Shown one piece after another: positions 7,684 through 15,719 of a DNA stretch of 31,056 nucleotides. Position 1 is the first letter of the stretch, and each line of letters starts with the position of its first letter. Under the pieces are notes generated by a model. The model was not told the origin of the DNA and made no database searches. It saw only the letters and a list, made by a program, of their open reading frames with translations. This DNA comes from RGIG3528 sp045616485 (GTDB lineage: Bacteria; Bacillota; Clostridia; Lachnospirales; Lachnospiraceae): positions 1-31,056 of the forward strand of contig JAZLGU010000058.1 of NCBI GenBank assembly GCA_045616485.1, read 5' to 3'. The position numbers and the translations under genes are program-made.

Positions 7684-8453
7684 TATTTGAATTCTCTTTG
7701 TCTCACTATTTCATAAGCCAGGACTCCCATAGCTACGGAAGCATTCAATGAGTCTATCTGACCTTTCATAGGAATTTTTGTAATAAAATCACAGTTTTCC
7801 TTAACTAAACGGCTGACGCCCTCACCTTCGTTGCCAATGACAAGCCCGATAGGTCCTGTAAGATTCTGCTTATACATAAGTTCGCCATCCATATCAGCAC
7901 ATACAAACCAAAGTCCCTTTTCCTTAAGCTCCTTCATGGTCTGCACCATATTGGTGACCTTGGCTACAGGTGTATAGTTAAGTGCTCCTGCCGATGTACG
8001 GGCAACGGTAGCTGTAAGTCCTACTGCTCTGTGCTTGGGTATAATGACACCGTGTGCCCCTGCCTGATTGGCAGTACGGATAATGGCTCCCAGATTGTGA
8101 GGATCCTCAATACCATCCAGAAGGATAATAAAAGGTGCCTCTCCTCTCTCCGCTGCCAGCGCCAGGATATCATCCACCTCAGCATAATCGTATGCTGCTG
8201 CAATACCAATAACACCCTGATGCTTGCCTGTCTCAGACATCTGATCCAGTCTCTCTTTTGCAACAAAATTGATTATGGTATCGCCCTTTCTGGCCTCGCG
8301 TACAATAGTCTGTACCGGCCCGTCTTTACAGCCGTCCAGCACAAAAAGTTTATCGATGGTCTTACCTGAGCGCATAGCCTCTAAAAGAGCATTACGTCCT
8401 TCTATTTTTGTTTCATTAACCATCTCCGTGTTTTTCTTTTCTTTATCAGACAT
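7683..8453 (-). CDS. rlmB: 23S rRNA (guanosine-2'-O-)-methyltransferase RlmB (TrmH/SpoU family)
   Basis: SAM-dependent ribose methyltransferase of the SPOUT fold. The substrate-binding N-terminal part (about 1-85, with EGRNALLEA) is followed by the SpoU domain with its three motifs: NLGAIIRTANQAG, VIGNEGEGVSRL and IPMKGQIDSLNASVAMG, the last two lining the knotted cofactor site. I start it at the ATG at 8453 (256 residues): GAGG lies 9 bases upstream and it overlaps the mrnC stop by 8 bases. An upstream ATG at 8486 would add a Lys-rich 11-residue extension without a clear ribosome site. RlmB-type enzymes next to mrnC and cysS are typical of Firmicutes; assignment to G2251 rather than another rRNA or tRNA site is by family only. 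Confidence 0.88.
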   Translation of the reverse strand: MSDKEKKNTEMVNETKIEGRNALLEAMRSGKTIDKLFVLDGCKDGPVQTIVREARKGDTIINFVAKERLDQMSETGKHQGVIGIAAAYDYAEVDDILALAAERGEAPFIILLDGIEDPHNLGAIIRTANQAGAHGVIIPKHRAVGLTATVARTSAGALNYTPVAKVTNMVQTMKELKEKGLWFVCADMDGELMYKQNLTGPIGLVIGNEGEGVSRLVKENCDFITKIPMKGQIDSLNASVAMGVLAYEIVRQREFK

Positions 8454-8919
8454 CTTCATTTTCCTCAGTTTCTTTCTTTTCTTCACTTATTGTATCCGAC
8501 TTGTCATCTTTCAAAGCATTCCAGCCCATATTAATTATACTGTACATGCGCTCATATTCTTTTTTCAGATACAGATATCCTATAAGTGCCTCAAAGCCGG
8601 TGGCTCTGTGATAATCGCCCAAAGTGGCATTTTTCGCAGGAGAATAGCTCTTGGCATTACGTCCTCTCTTATATACAGCCAATTCTTCTTCTGACAGCAT
8701 ATCCATTATACCGGTAATCATCCTGGCCTGTGTAACCGCCTTGGCCAGATTGGAGGCCTTGCGGTTCAGCTTGTCCACAGACTGAGCCCCCTCTGCCAGC
8801 AGGCATGTCCTGATGCTAAGCTCGTATACGCAGTCTCCTATATATGCCAGATCCAAAGGCGGGTACTGATTAACATCGGAAAACTCCAGATTAAATTGTT
8901 TATAAAGCTCTTCTATCAT
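8446..8919 (-). CDS. mrnC: Mini-ribonuclease III (MrnC)
   Basis: MrnC is a dimeric RNase III catalytic domain without the RNA-binding domain; in Bacillus it matures 23S rRNA ends. The 157-residue protein carries PPLDLAYIGDCVYE near residue 20 with the metal-binding Asp, KSYSPAKNATLGDYHRATG near 90, and FEALIGYLYL near 109 with the second acidic site. The last 20 residues are an acidic, Lys/Glu-rich tail. AAGGAT precedes the ATG; it lies 12 bases after cysS and overlaps rlmB, which fits one rRNA-processing and modification unit. Confidence 0.93.
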   Translation of the reverse strand: MIEELYKQFNLEFSDVNQYPPLDLAYIGDCVYELSIRTCLLAEGAQSVDKLNRKASNLAKAVTQARMITGIMDMLSEEELAVYKRGRNAKSYSPAKNATLGDYHRATGFEALIGYLYLKKEYERMYSIINMGWNALKDDKSDTISEEKKETEENEDV

Positions 8920-8931
8920 GAACTATCCTTC

Positions 8932-10488
8932 TTATACCAGCTCCCATACTGTGCCTTCACGGGTATCCTTAATGGCAACACCCTTTTCCAAAAGCTCTGC
9001 ACGAATAGCATCTGCCTTGGCAAAATCTTTTTCCTGCTTGGCAGCCTTACGCTCACTAATCTTGGCCAGAACAAAAGCTTCCAGCTCGGAGTCAACCGCA
9101 GCCTTCTCCTCCGCTCTCTCTGCAACCAGATTCAGTGAAAGAACATAATCAAATGCAGCAACTATCAAAAGCTTTGTAACTGCATCCACATCAGCCTTAA
9201 GTACATCGTAAAGAACAGTAATACCCATGGAAGAATTCACGTCATTGGCCATAGCATCAGCAAATGTATTTACCCATGTAATATACGCATTCTTATCAAA
9301 AACGACAGCTGTACTGTCTGCAATGGCAGCAGTCATTTTATCCATATCACTGCTGTTAGCACCTGCATTAACAGCCTGACGGCGAGCATGCTCTATTTTC
9401 TCAGATGCAGACAGAATATCGCTTACCTTAAATCCCTGTTTTTCAGCCTCTTTCTGAAGCTCGTTTATACGCTTAATCAGCTTATCGTAAGCGGACTGCA
9501 CATTGGAAAGGGCTTCATATGAAAATTCCAGCGGCTTTCTGTAGTGGGACTGCAGGCAGAACATTCTGTAAATCATAGGATCAAACCCATTTTCCTTCAG
9601 TACGGAGACTGTAAGGAAGGCTCCCTTGGACTTACTCATCTTGCCTGTGCGGTCATTTAAATGATGAACATGGAACCAGGTATTGCACCACTTATGTCCC
9701 AGGTAGCTCTCAGACTGGGCAATCTCATTGGTATGGTGAGGGAACATATTGTCGACACCGCCGCAATGAATATCCATATACTCTCCCAGATGCTTCATGG
9801 AGATGCAGGAGCACTCTATATGCCAGCCGGGGTAGCCTACTCCCCATGGGCTGTCCCATTTAAGGGCCTGATCCTCAAACTTTGACTTGGTAAACCACAG
9901 TACAAAGTCATTTTTATTTCTTTTATTTGTATCCTCGGTAACATCATCACGAACGCCTACCATAAGCTCTTCTTCGCTCTGATTACCAAAAACGTAATAC
10001 TCTTTAAGCTTACTGGTATCAAAATAAACATTATCTCCTGCAACATAGGCAAAGCCTTTTTCCAAGAGCACCTGAACCATATGGATAAATTCATCAATAC
10101 AGTTGGTGGCAGGCTCCACTACATCCGGACGTTTAATGTTAAGGTCGGCACAGTCCTGCATAAAAGCGTCAGTATAAAACTTCGCTATTTCCATAACAGT
10201 CTTGTTTTCACGTTTCGCGCCTTTAAGCATCTTATCCTCACCTGTATCTGCATCAGAGGAAAGGTGGCCCACATCGGTGATATTCATAACACGCTTTACA
10301 TCGTATCCTACAAAACGCAGGGTCTTTTCCAGAATATCCTCGCAAATATAGGATCTGAGATTGCCAATATGTGCAAAGTGATACACTGTAGGACCGCAGG
10401 TATACATAGCTATTTTGCCGTCTACATTAGGTACTATATTTTCCACTCTTCTTGTGAGTGTATTAAAAAGCTGAACTTTATTTTCCAT
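8932..10488 (-). CDS. cysS: Cysteinyl-tRNA synthetase
   Basis: Class I synthetase that charges tRNA-Cys. The ATP motif HIGN is at 40-43 (HFAHIGNLRSY), the zinc-binding cysteines include Cys31 (TCGPTVY) and Cys226 (ECSCI), with HCGGVDNMFPHHTNE at 241-255, and the KMSKS loop is at 283-287. At 518 residues it is about 50 longer than usual; the extra length is in the C-terminal helical region (roughly 350-430, Ala- and Asp-rich), before the end KDTREGTVWELV that is normal for the family. It follows cysE by 19 bases, so serine acetylation for cysteine synthesis and cysteine charging are co-transcribed. Confidence 0.96.
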   Translation of the reverse strand: MENKVQLFNTLTRRVENIVPNVDGKIAMYTCGPTVYHFAHIGNLRSYICEDILEKTLRFVGYDVKRVMNITDVGHLSSDADTGEDKMLKGAKRENKTVMEIAKFYTDAFMQDCADLNIKRPDVVEPATNCIDEFIHMVQVLLEKGFAYVAGDNVYFDTSKLKEYYVFGNQSEEELMVGVRDDVTEDTNKRNKNDFVLWFTKSKFEDQALKWDSPWGVGYPGWHIECSCISMKHLGEYMDIHCGGVDNMFPHHTNEIAQSESYLGHKWCNTWFHVHHLNDRTGKMSKSKGAFLTVSVLKENGFDPMIYRMFCLQSHYRKPLEFSYEALSNVQSAYDKLIKRINELQKEAEKQGFKVSDILSASEKIEHARRQAVNAGANSSDMDKMTAAIADSTAVVFDKNAYITWVNTFADAMANDVNSSMGITVLYDVLKADVDAVTKLLIVAAFDYVLSLNLVAERAEEKAAVDSELEAFVLAKISERKAAKQEKDFAKADAIRAELLEKGVAIKDTREGTVWELV

Positions 10489-10507
10489 TTTTCATTTCCT
10501 TTTCCGA

Positions 10508-11152
10508 TTAATTATTGGTAAGCGCCTTTATTACTTCTTTTAACTGGCCAACCTCTTTTTTTAGACCTTCTATATCATTCATGACAGGGTCAGGCAAATG
10601 CACCTGGTCCATGTCTTCTCTGGGAATACGCACATTGTCGCGCTTAACCACACGTCCCGGAACGCCTACTACAGTGGAATTCGGTGGCACTTCCGAAAGT
10701 ACTACTGAGCCTGCTCCTATCTTGGAATTGTCACCTACGGTAAAGCTGCCAAGCACCTTGGCACCGGCAGAAATCATAACATTATTGCCAATAGTAGGAT
10801 GTCTCTTCCCCTGCTCTTTACCTGTACCACCCAGAGTAACTCCCTGATACAGCGTTACATTATCTCCAATAACAGTAGTCTCACCTATAATGACACCATT
10901 ACCATGGTCGATAAACAATCCTTTTCCTATGGTAGCTCCCGGATGAATCTCTATACCGGTCTTTCTGGCTGTACGCTGGGAATACCATCTGGCCAGGAAA
11001 TACAATTTATGCTCATAGAGAAAATGCGCGCGACGGTGACGAAGAATAGCCTTAAAGGAAGGGTACAAAAGTACCTCCCAGCAGGATTTTATGGCTGGAT
11101 CACGCTCCATTATAACCTGCATCTCTTCTTTGATAAACTTTATGTAGCCCAT
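10508..11152 (-). CDS. cysE: Serine O-acetyltransferase
   Basis: Makes O-acetylserine from serine and acetyl-CoA, the first step of cysteine synthesis. The 214-residue protein has an N-terminal helical region (MGYIKFIKEEM, about 1-70) and a left-handed beta helix with hexapeptide repeats from about 75 to 165: GIEIHPGATIGKGLFIDHG, then VIIGETTVIGDN and LYQGVTLGGTG, with His in FIDHGNG and HPTIGNN at expected active-site places. The short form matches the clostridial/Bacillus enzyme rather than the longer E. coli one. A C-terminal helix of about 30 residues ends it. AAGGAG is about 15 bases before the ATG, a loose spacing. It stands between ispF and cysS. Confidence 0.93.
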   Translation of the reverse strand: MGYIKFIKEEMQVIMERDPAIKSCWEVLLYPSFKAILRHRRAHFLYEHKLYFLARWYSQRTARKTGIEIHPGATIGKGLFIDHGNGVIIGETTVIGDNVTLYQGVTLGGTGKEQGKRHPTIGNNVMISAGAKVLGSFTVGDNSKIGAGSVVLSEVPPNSTVVGVPGRVVKRDNVRIPREDMDQVHLPDPVMNDIEGLKKEVGQLKEVIKALTNN

Positions 11153-11189
11153 TATTTTAGTCGAAAACTCCTTTCAAATTGTCATAGGG

Positions 11190-11792
11190 TTAATCTTGAC
11201 TCCCGCTACAACAATTAGGACAGCCTCCGCACTGTCTGGCATTCATATTGCATCCTGTAACCTCACCATTACTTTCAAAAGAGTAAAGTCCTGAAGTTCC
11301 GGGACCATAGCCCATATCACGAACATTTTCCAAAAGGCATACAGCCTGCGCTGCTATACCAAGACCTGCTCCGGTGAAGCCCAGGCCTTCTTCTGTAGTA
11401 GCTTTTATATTTACCTGGCTCTCATCCAAGCCCAGAGTCTCAGCCACATTTTTCTTCATCTCCGGTATATAAGGCAAAAGCTTAGGACGCTGACAGATAA
11501 TAGTGGCATCAATATTCTCCACAATTAAAAGCTCCTGTTCCAAAAGGCCCTTTACCTCTGATAAAAGAGCCAGACTGGAAATCCCCTTATACTTCTGATC
11601 AGTGTCCGGAAAATGCTTTCCTATATCGCCTAGCGCAGCAGCTCCCAGCAGAGCATCCATAATAGCGTGCAATAACACGTCTGCGTCAGAGTGTCCCAAA
11701 AGACCTTTTTCGTAAGGGATGGTGACTCCGCCTAAAATCAGCGCCCGCTCCTCTACCAATTTATGAACATCATATCCTGTTCCAATTCTCAT
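11190..11792 (-). CDS. ispF: 2-C-methyl-D-erythritol 2,4-cyclodiphosphate synthase with Cys-rich C-terminal tail
   Basis: Cyclises CDP-ME 2-phosphate in the MEP isoprenoid pathway. Metal ligands Asp8 and His10 (TGYDVHK) and His42 (LLHAIMDALLG) are present, as is IKATTEEGLGFTG near residue 130. I start it at ATG 11792, giving the canonical MRIGTGYDVH with GAAGAGG upstream; a longer open frame to 11936 runs through the promoter and is not credible. The enzyme normally ends near residue 158; this one has about 40 extra residues, ending in a cluster CNMNARQCGGCPNCC with five cysteines. The tail may bind metal or be a bacterial add-on of no known role. It is the first gene of the cys/mrnC/rlmB operon. 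Confidence 0.93.
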   Translation of the reverse strand: MRIGTGYDVHKLVEERALILGGVTIPYEKGLLGHSDADVLLHAIMDALLGAAALGDIGKHFPDTDQKYKGISSLALLSEVKGLLEQELLIVENIDATIICQRPKLLPYIPEMKKNVAETLGLDESQVNIKATTEEGLGFTGAGLGIAAQAVCLLENVRDMGYGPGTSGLYSFESNGEVTGCNMNARQCGGCPNCCSGSQD

Positions 11793-11843
11793 AATAAACC
11801 CTCTTCTCTTAACAGGCCATAATAAACCTACTATAACTATATA

Positions 11844-11872
11844 ATTATGCCATAACAGCCTGCTTTTGGCAA
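11844..11872 (-). promoter_or_regulatory. Promoter of the ispF-cysE-cysS-mrnC-rlmB operon
   Basis: Minus strand TTGCCA (11872-11867), 17 bases, CATAAT (11849-11844), about 50 bases before the ispF ATG. It lies inside the longer open frame upstream of ispF, which supports the short start. Confidence 0.6.
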
Positions 11873-11875
11873 GAA

Positions 11876-11907
11876 AAAAGGGGTATAGGGGCCTATAATT
11901 TCGCCCC
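11876..11907 (-). terminator. Probable terminator after the 67-residue gene
   Basis: Just past the stop codon, minus strand GGGGC, a 10-base loop, GCCCC, then TATACCCC and a run of six T. The stem is short (5 bp, GC only), and CCCC could pair instead with the first GGGG, so strength is uncertain. Confidence 0.5.
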
Positions 11908-12111
11908 TTATTCCTCTTCTTCCGTAAGATAGTCACAGGAAAAGGCTGCGTTACACTCTGCTATCTCCTTTTCCCCATCTATGTAATCTCTGTACAGCTC
12001 CCAGAGATCCACATCACCACTGCCATCCATCACCTCGTCTTCAGGTATCCAGGACCTGATAAGCTCAATGCGTTCCTGTTTGGTGGTATTTTTAATCAAA
12101 TATTTGTCCAT
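11908..12111 (-). CDS. Small conserved-looking protein, 67 residues
   Basis: I do not recognise a characterised family, though I recall similar 65-75 residue acidic proteins in Lachnospiraceae and relatives. It begins MDKYLIKNTTKQERIEL, contains IRSWIPEDE, DLWELYRDYIDGEKEIAE and ends in an acidic CDYLTEEEE. It is soluble and probably helical. Its ATG directly abuts the TAA of the isomerase-like gene, so it is translationally coupled and likely a functional partner or simply co-expressed. A probable terminator follows. Reality as a gene is supported by coupling and the protein-like, charge-balanced composition; the function is unknown. Confidence 0.7.
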   Translation of the reverse strand: MDKYLIKNTTKQERIELIRSWIPEDEVMDGSGDVDLWELYRDYIDGEKEIAECNAAFSCDYLTEEEE

Positions 12112-13302
12112 TTATGCCAAAAGCTCCTTCATCAGAGTCTCCACTTCTCTCTTGTGGTCCCCGTAGAAAATAACGTGATGATTGCCACAGGGATTTTTTA
12201 ACAGCTCTGTCACATCACTATCCATCTTTACCACAATCTGGGTACGACAAAGATTTTTTTCATGAGGGGTATCAATAATAGTGCCTGTGGTCACGTAAAA
12301 ATCACGGATATTACTGCTCATACGGAAAACAGTAACCTTTTCTTTTCTCATTTCTCCTGCAATAGCAACACCGGTACCACTTTCAAAATGAGTGTCCAGC
12401 TTGAAATCCGTAAGCATATCAGTAGGCACTGTGCAATGAGCAAAAGTGATGCACCCCTTTTCAGTATCTATCCTGGAGGGATTGGCCTGGAAAGAGCTCT
12501 GTCCGGTAAGGCAGCGTACTACGTGCATGGAAAGCATAGTGGCTATATCGCCTTCACATGATCCGATAAATCCCGTATCATTCAGATGGGAAAGTCCAAG
12601 GCAGCCTGTAGTGCCTGTCGGCCCCAGCAGATCAAAGCATCTGATGGTAAGCCCCTTCAGATCGTTTTCGGCAATGACTTCATCCATTACCGTCCTGACA
12701 CCTTCCGCCTTCTTCATTTCCATCTGCTGCAATGCTCTAAGGTTCCAATTGGATGGTGACTGTGGCTCCGGCATAGCTATAGCTTTTTCCCTAAACTTTT
12801 CCAGGGACAGATCTACCAGCTCTACGCCCAGCTTTTCTTTCACTTTGAGATAGTCCGGAACAGAGGCTATAAGCCAGTCTGAAGGATTACCTATTACTCC
12901 CAGCCTGCTGCCGGCCAGCTTACGCTTAGCTCCCGCCACCAGGGCCAGCTCTTTGATTCTGCCTGCAATATATGCGGCATCTCCATGAAGTATCTCACCC
13001 TTTTTGCCATTTTGGCATATCCAGGTCATAATCTCCAAAGAAGCCGCCAGGGAATTATTGCCGCCATTGGTCAATAGATAATAAGGCTCCCGCAGCTCCT
13101 CCAAAGCTTCCAAAAACAAGCCTTCCGAGCCACCGGTCTCCACAAATATAAGCTTCAGATCACAGTCATAATCGGTAAACTCCGCAAACTGTAACCACTC
13201 TCCCAAAGACTTTTCTATATCGGAAATAAATGAATTTTTCTCCTGAACAAAAGTATCGGAGTGTCGAAGCAATGATTTTAAAGATGATACTTTAACCGTC
13301 AT
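12112..13302 (-). CDS. L-fucose/L-arabinose isomerase-like family protein
   Basis: The 396-residue protein resembles the group annotated as L-fucose isomerase and related proteins, in which FucI/AraA-type folds occur without a proven substrate. Marks are LLTNGGNNSLAASLEIMTW near residue 76, SRLGVIGNPSDWLIAS near 132, CFDLLGPTGTTGCLGLSHLND near 218, and SCEGDIATMLSMHVVRCLTG near 248, where Glu and Asp could bind a metal, as in FucI. True sugar isomerase activity is inferred only from the fold. No transport or sugar-kinase genes are nearby. It follows the membrane-anchored secreted protein by 15 bases, with GGTGA as a weak ribosome site, and is coupled to the 67-residue gene downstream. Confidence 0.75.
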   Translation of the reverse strand: MTVKVSSLKSLLRHSDTFVQEKNSFISDIEKSLGEWLQFAEFTDYDCDLKLIFVETGGSEGLFLEALEELREPYYLLTNGGNNSLAASLEIMTWICQNGKKGEILHGDAAYIAGRIKELALVAGAKRKLAGSRLGVIGNPSDWLIASVPDYLKVKEKLGVELVDLSLEKFREKAIAMPEPQSPSNWNLRALQQMEMKKAEGVRTVMDEVIAENDLKGLTIRCFDLLGPTGTTGCLGLSHLNDTGFIGSCEGDIATMLSMHVVRCLTGQSSFQANPSRIDTEKGCITFAHCTVPTDMLTDFKLDTHFESGTGVAIAGEMRKEKVTVFRMSSNIRDFYVTTGTIIDTPHEKNLCRTQIVVKMDSDVTELLKNPCGNHHVIFYGDHKREVETLMKELLA

Positions 13303-13317
13303 TTTTCACCATCCAGT

Positions 13318-13998
13318 TTATTTATTCTTTTTTCTTTTTAAAAAGTAAAAAGTAAGAGCTGCTGCTACAAGAAAGGTAATTATTACCGTAATGATAATTA
13401 TGGGCACTATTCCTAAGCCTTTCGCCTCATCCAGCTCCGGAAGAGGAGCATATGTAGGCTGAGGCTGATCAGAATTGTCAGGAATAATATCCACTGCATC
13501 TTTATCAGTTAGCACCTCCAGTGTAATGGTGTACTCCGCTGTATATCCAAACGTTCCGTCCACCTCCATATGCATGTTGTCTGTTCCTACGCCCACATTT
13601 TTATAGGTACGATTATCATGCGGCGTACTATCACCTTCCACAATACATTCCGGCATATTATCCGCATCTATATAATTCAGTGCCTTCTGCGCTGCTCGCT
13701 CTTCTACCTGACTTATGTATTGGGCCACCAGATCAGCCACATTGTTTACCGTAACCACCACTGATGCATCTACATTGGGATAAATATCCTCCTGATACAG
13801 GATATCCCCGGTATTTTTGTTTTTTATAATAAGCTTACCCACAACGCTAACAGAGCTGTCATCATAGCTGTTGTCTACTGTAATGCCAATGTTGACGCCT
13901 ATACCATCACCCACTTCAGTGGCCATGGCATTATTGGATACTGTCTGGAAAATAAGTGCCAAGGCTAAACCCAGAGCAAAAAGCTTCTTTTTCATCAT
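13318..13998 (-). CDS. Secreted protein with C-terminal membrane anchor, unknown function
   Basis: A 226-residue protein with a clear signal peptide (MMKKKLFALG to about residue 27, NAMA cleavage region), a beta-rich extracellular middle (about 28-190) with repeated Thr/Val stretches, a Pro-rich joint (QPQPTYAPLPELDEA) and a C-terminal membrane segment (about 193-218) ending in LKRKKNK. The anchor layout resembles sortase-type tails, but no LPxTG is seen. The family is not recognised. It is the first gene of a three-gene operon, with AAGGAG before the ATG, a promoter at 14124-14152 and a leader of about 115 bases. Confidence 0.75.
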   Translation of the reverse strand: MMKKKLFALGLALALIFQTVSNNAMATEVGDGIGVNIGITVDNSYDDSSVSVVGKLIIKNKNTGDILYQEDIYPNVDASVVVTVNNVADLVAQYISQVEERAAQKALNYIDADNMPECIVEGDSTPHDNRTYKNVGVGTDNMHMEVDGTFGYTAEYTITLEVLTDKDAVDIIPDNSDQPQPTYAPLPELDEAKGLGIVPIIIITVIITFLVAAALTFYFLKRKKNK

Positions 13999-14005
13999 AA
14001 TCTCC

Positions 14006-14062
14006 TTATTTGTTTACTCTATCTGCTGCTTCAAACACCGGTAAATCATATCTCCGGCACAT
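14006..14062 (-). other. Possible 18-codon upstream ORF in the leader
   Basis: In the leader of the preceding secreted-protein operon an ATG at 14062 opens MCRRYDLPVFEAADRVNK and stops in TAA at 14008-14006, overlapping the ribosome site of the next gene. AAGAG lies 3 bases upstream. ACACC and GGTGT in the same leader could pair. A leader peptide is possible; it may also be chance. Confidence 0.25.
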
Positions 14063-14123
14063 TTCTCTTAATCACAGGTGTAAGACTCCTCTTTCCCCAA
14101 AGTCAGTACTATTTATTTCGGCT

Positions 14124-14152
14124 ATTATACTACTAATTTGTGTAATTTTAAA
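14124..14152 (-). promoter_or_regulatory. Promoter of the secreted-protein/isomerase-like operon
   Basis: Minus strand TTTAAA (14152-14147), 17 bases, consensus TATAAT (14129-14124). It lies just past the terminator of the PurF-like gene and about 125 bases before the first ATG. Confidence 0.65.
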
Positions 14153-14170
14153 GAGCGGTTTAAAACAAAA

Positions 14171-14207
14171 GAGTGACCGGGCCCCACTATAGTCGGCCCA
14201 ATCACTC
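14171..14207 (-). terminator. Terminator of the PurF-like gene
   Basis: Minus strand GAGTGATTGGGCC pairs with GGCCCGGTCACTC (one T-G and one mismatch) around an 11-base loop and is followed by TTTTGTTTT. It starts 9 bases after the stop codon region. Confidence 0.9.
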
Positions 14208-14215
14208 CCTTTATC

Positions 14216-15622
14216 TTACTCCTGTCCGTTCCAGCAGTAAGTGCACATTTTACATTTATCAATGCCTACAGCATCCAGCATATCATCCAGTCTGTTAAAT
14301 CTTAAGCTGGTAAAGTGAAGCTCTTTTCTTATCTCTTCTACCATCTGCTCGTACTTTTCAGAATCAGGATCTGCATACTCTTTAAGGACTTCATCTGTCA
14401 CATTGCCATTTTCAAGACGCGCGATAACACGTCTTGTAATCAGATCCATCTCGCTGGTAGATCTGGAAAAATTCAGGTATTTGCAGCCATACAGCAGTGG
14501 CGGACAGGCAGGTCTTATATGCACTTCCCTTGCTCCGCTTTCATATAAAAACTCTGTAGTCTCCCTCAGCTGTGTACCACGTACTATACTGTCATCAATA
14601 AGCAGAAGGCTTTGTCCCTCAATAAGATCATCTACCGCCAAAAGCTTCATCTTGGCGATCAGGTTTCTCTGACTCTGAATGGTAGGCATGAAAGATCTGG
14701 GCCAGGTAGGAGTATACTTAATAAAAGGTCTGGAAAAAGGCACTCCTGACTCATTGGCATAGCCTACTGCATGTGCAGTACCCGAGTCCGGTACACCTGC
14801 TACAATATCAGGCTTTGCATTATCACGTCTTGCCATGCGCTTACCACACTCATAACGCATTTTTTCTACACTGATACCCTCGTAAGAGCTGCTGGGATAG
14901 CCGTAATAAATCCAAAGGAAGGTACAGATCTTCATATCTGTGCCGGGCTTTCTGAGTGTCACGCAATTATCTGCTGTAACGCAAACGATTTCCCCCGGTC
15001 CCAACTCCTTATATGGCTTATAGCCCAGGTTTTTGAATGAGAAATTTTCAAAAGCGGTGCAGAAAGCCCCATCCTTTTTACCAACAACCACAGGTGTTCT
15101 GCCCTTATTATCGCGGGCTGCATATATACCTTTTTCATTTAAAAGCAAAAGGGAAAGTGAGCCATCAACCATCTCCAGTGCATAGCTGATACCCTCAATC
15201 AGATTGTCTTTTTGATTGATGAGAGCAGCTACAAGCTCTGTAGCATTGATATCACCACCACTCATCTCAAGGAAATGAGACTGTCCGGTAGTAAAAACTT
15301 TGTCTACAAGCTCTGTAACATTGTTAATCTTGGAAACTGTAGTAAGAGCATAGGTGCCATGGTGAGAGCGAACCGTAAGGGGCTGTGGCTCAAAGTCAGA
15401 AATACAGCCAATACCCATATTACCCTTCATATTTTGTACTTCTTTATCAAACTTGGTACGGAAAGGAGCATTCTCTATATTGTGAATGGCACGGTTAAAC
15501 CCGTTTTCTCCAAGTACTGCCATACCGCCTCTTCTTGTACCCAGATGTGAATGATAGTCAATACCAAAAAACAAATCAAATACGCAATCCTCTTTAGATG
15601 CAACGCCAAAAAATCCGCCCAT
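14216..15622 (-). CDS. PurF-like amidophosphoribosyltransferase paralogue lacking the glutaminase nucleophile
   Basis: PurF moves glutamine nitrogen to PRPP. This 468-residue protein keeps the two-domain layout but starts MGGFFGVASKED, so the N-terminal nucleophile Cys is Gly (codon GGC at 15619-15617). In the glutaminase half the HRGQE block reads GTRRGG, and the HxRYST and NGN blocks (about residues 72-101) are not recognisable. The phosphoribosyltransferase half is sound: VPDSGTAHAVGYA at 277-289 and PRPP loop LLIDDSIVRGT at 340-350. Cys233, Cys380, Cys457 and Cys460 fit the positions of the four Fe-S ligands of Bacillus PurF. It may use ammonia or another amine, or be regulatory. It has its own promoter and terminator and no purine genes beside it. 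Confidence 0.85.
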   Translation of the reverse strand: MGGFFGVASKEDCVFDLFFGIDYHSHLGTRRGGMAVLGENGFNRAIHNIENAPFRTKFDKEVQNMKGNMGIGCISDFEPQPLTVRSHHGTYALTTVSKINNVTELVDKVFTTGQSHFLEMSGGDINATELVAALINQKDNLIEGISYALEMVDGSLSLLLLNEKGIYAARDNKGRTPVVVGKKDGAFCTAFENFSFKNLGYKPYKELGPGEIVCVTADNCVTLRKPGTDMKICTFLWIYYGYPSSSYEGISVEKMRYECGKRMARRDNAKPDIVAGVPDSGTAHAVGYANESGVPFSRPFIKYTPTWPRSFMPTIQSQRNLIAKMKLLAVDDLIEGQSLLLIDDSIVRGTQLRETTEFLYESGAREVHIRPACPPLLYGCKYLNFSRSTSEMDLITRRVIARLENGNVTDEVLKEYADPDSEKYEQMVEEIRKELHFTSLRFNRLDDMLDAVGIDKCKMCTYCWNGQE

Positions 15623-15672
15623 AAATATTCCTTTCTGTTCATATTCGGTCTGTCAAAAGAAACATTACCCGA

Positions 15673-15678
15673 ATTATA
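15673..15678 (-). promoter_or_regulatory. Promoter -10 box of the PurF-like gene
   Basis: Perfect TATAAT on the minus strand, about 50 bases before the ATG. A TTGAAT lies 15 bases upstream, close for a -35 box. Between the -10 box and the ATG TTCGG (15673-15669) and CCGAA (15648-15644) form an inverted pair that could be an operator. Confidence 0.55.
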
Positions 15679-15719
15679 ATACAAAAAGTATATATTCAAC
15701 GGACGGATTTTGCAATCAA

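Noticed and set aside
10489..11189. T-box or S-box control of cysE-cysS
   Set aside because: The gaps before cysE and cysS are only 37 and 19 bases, too short for either element.
11793..11936. Longer IspF start at 11936
   Set aside because: The extra 48 residues overlap the preceding small gene and the operon promoter and do not resemble IspF; the ATG at 11792 gives the canonical start.
15640..15678. PurR-type operator before the PurF-like gene
   Set aside because: TTCGG and CCGAA form an inverted pair near the promoter, but the flanks fit the Bacillus PurBox poorly and the spacing differs. It stays a vague possibility.
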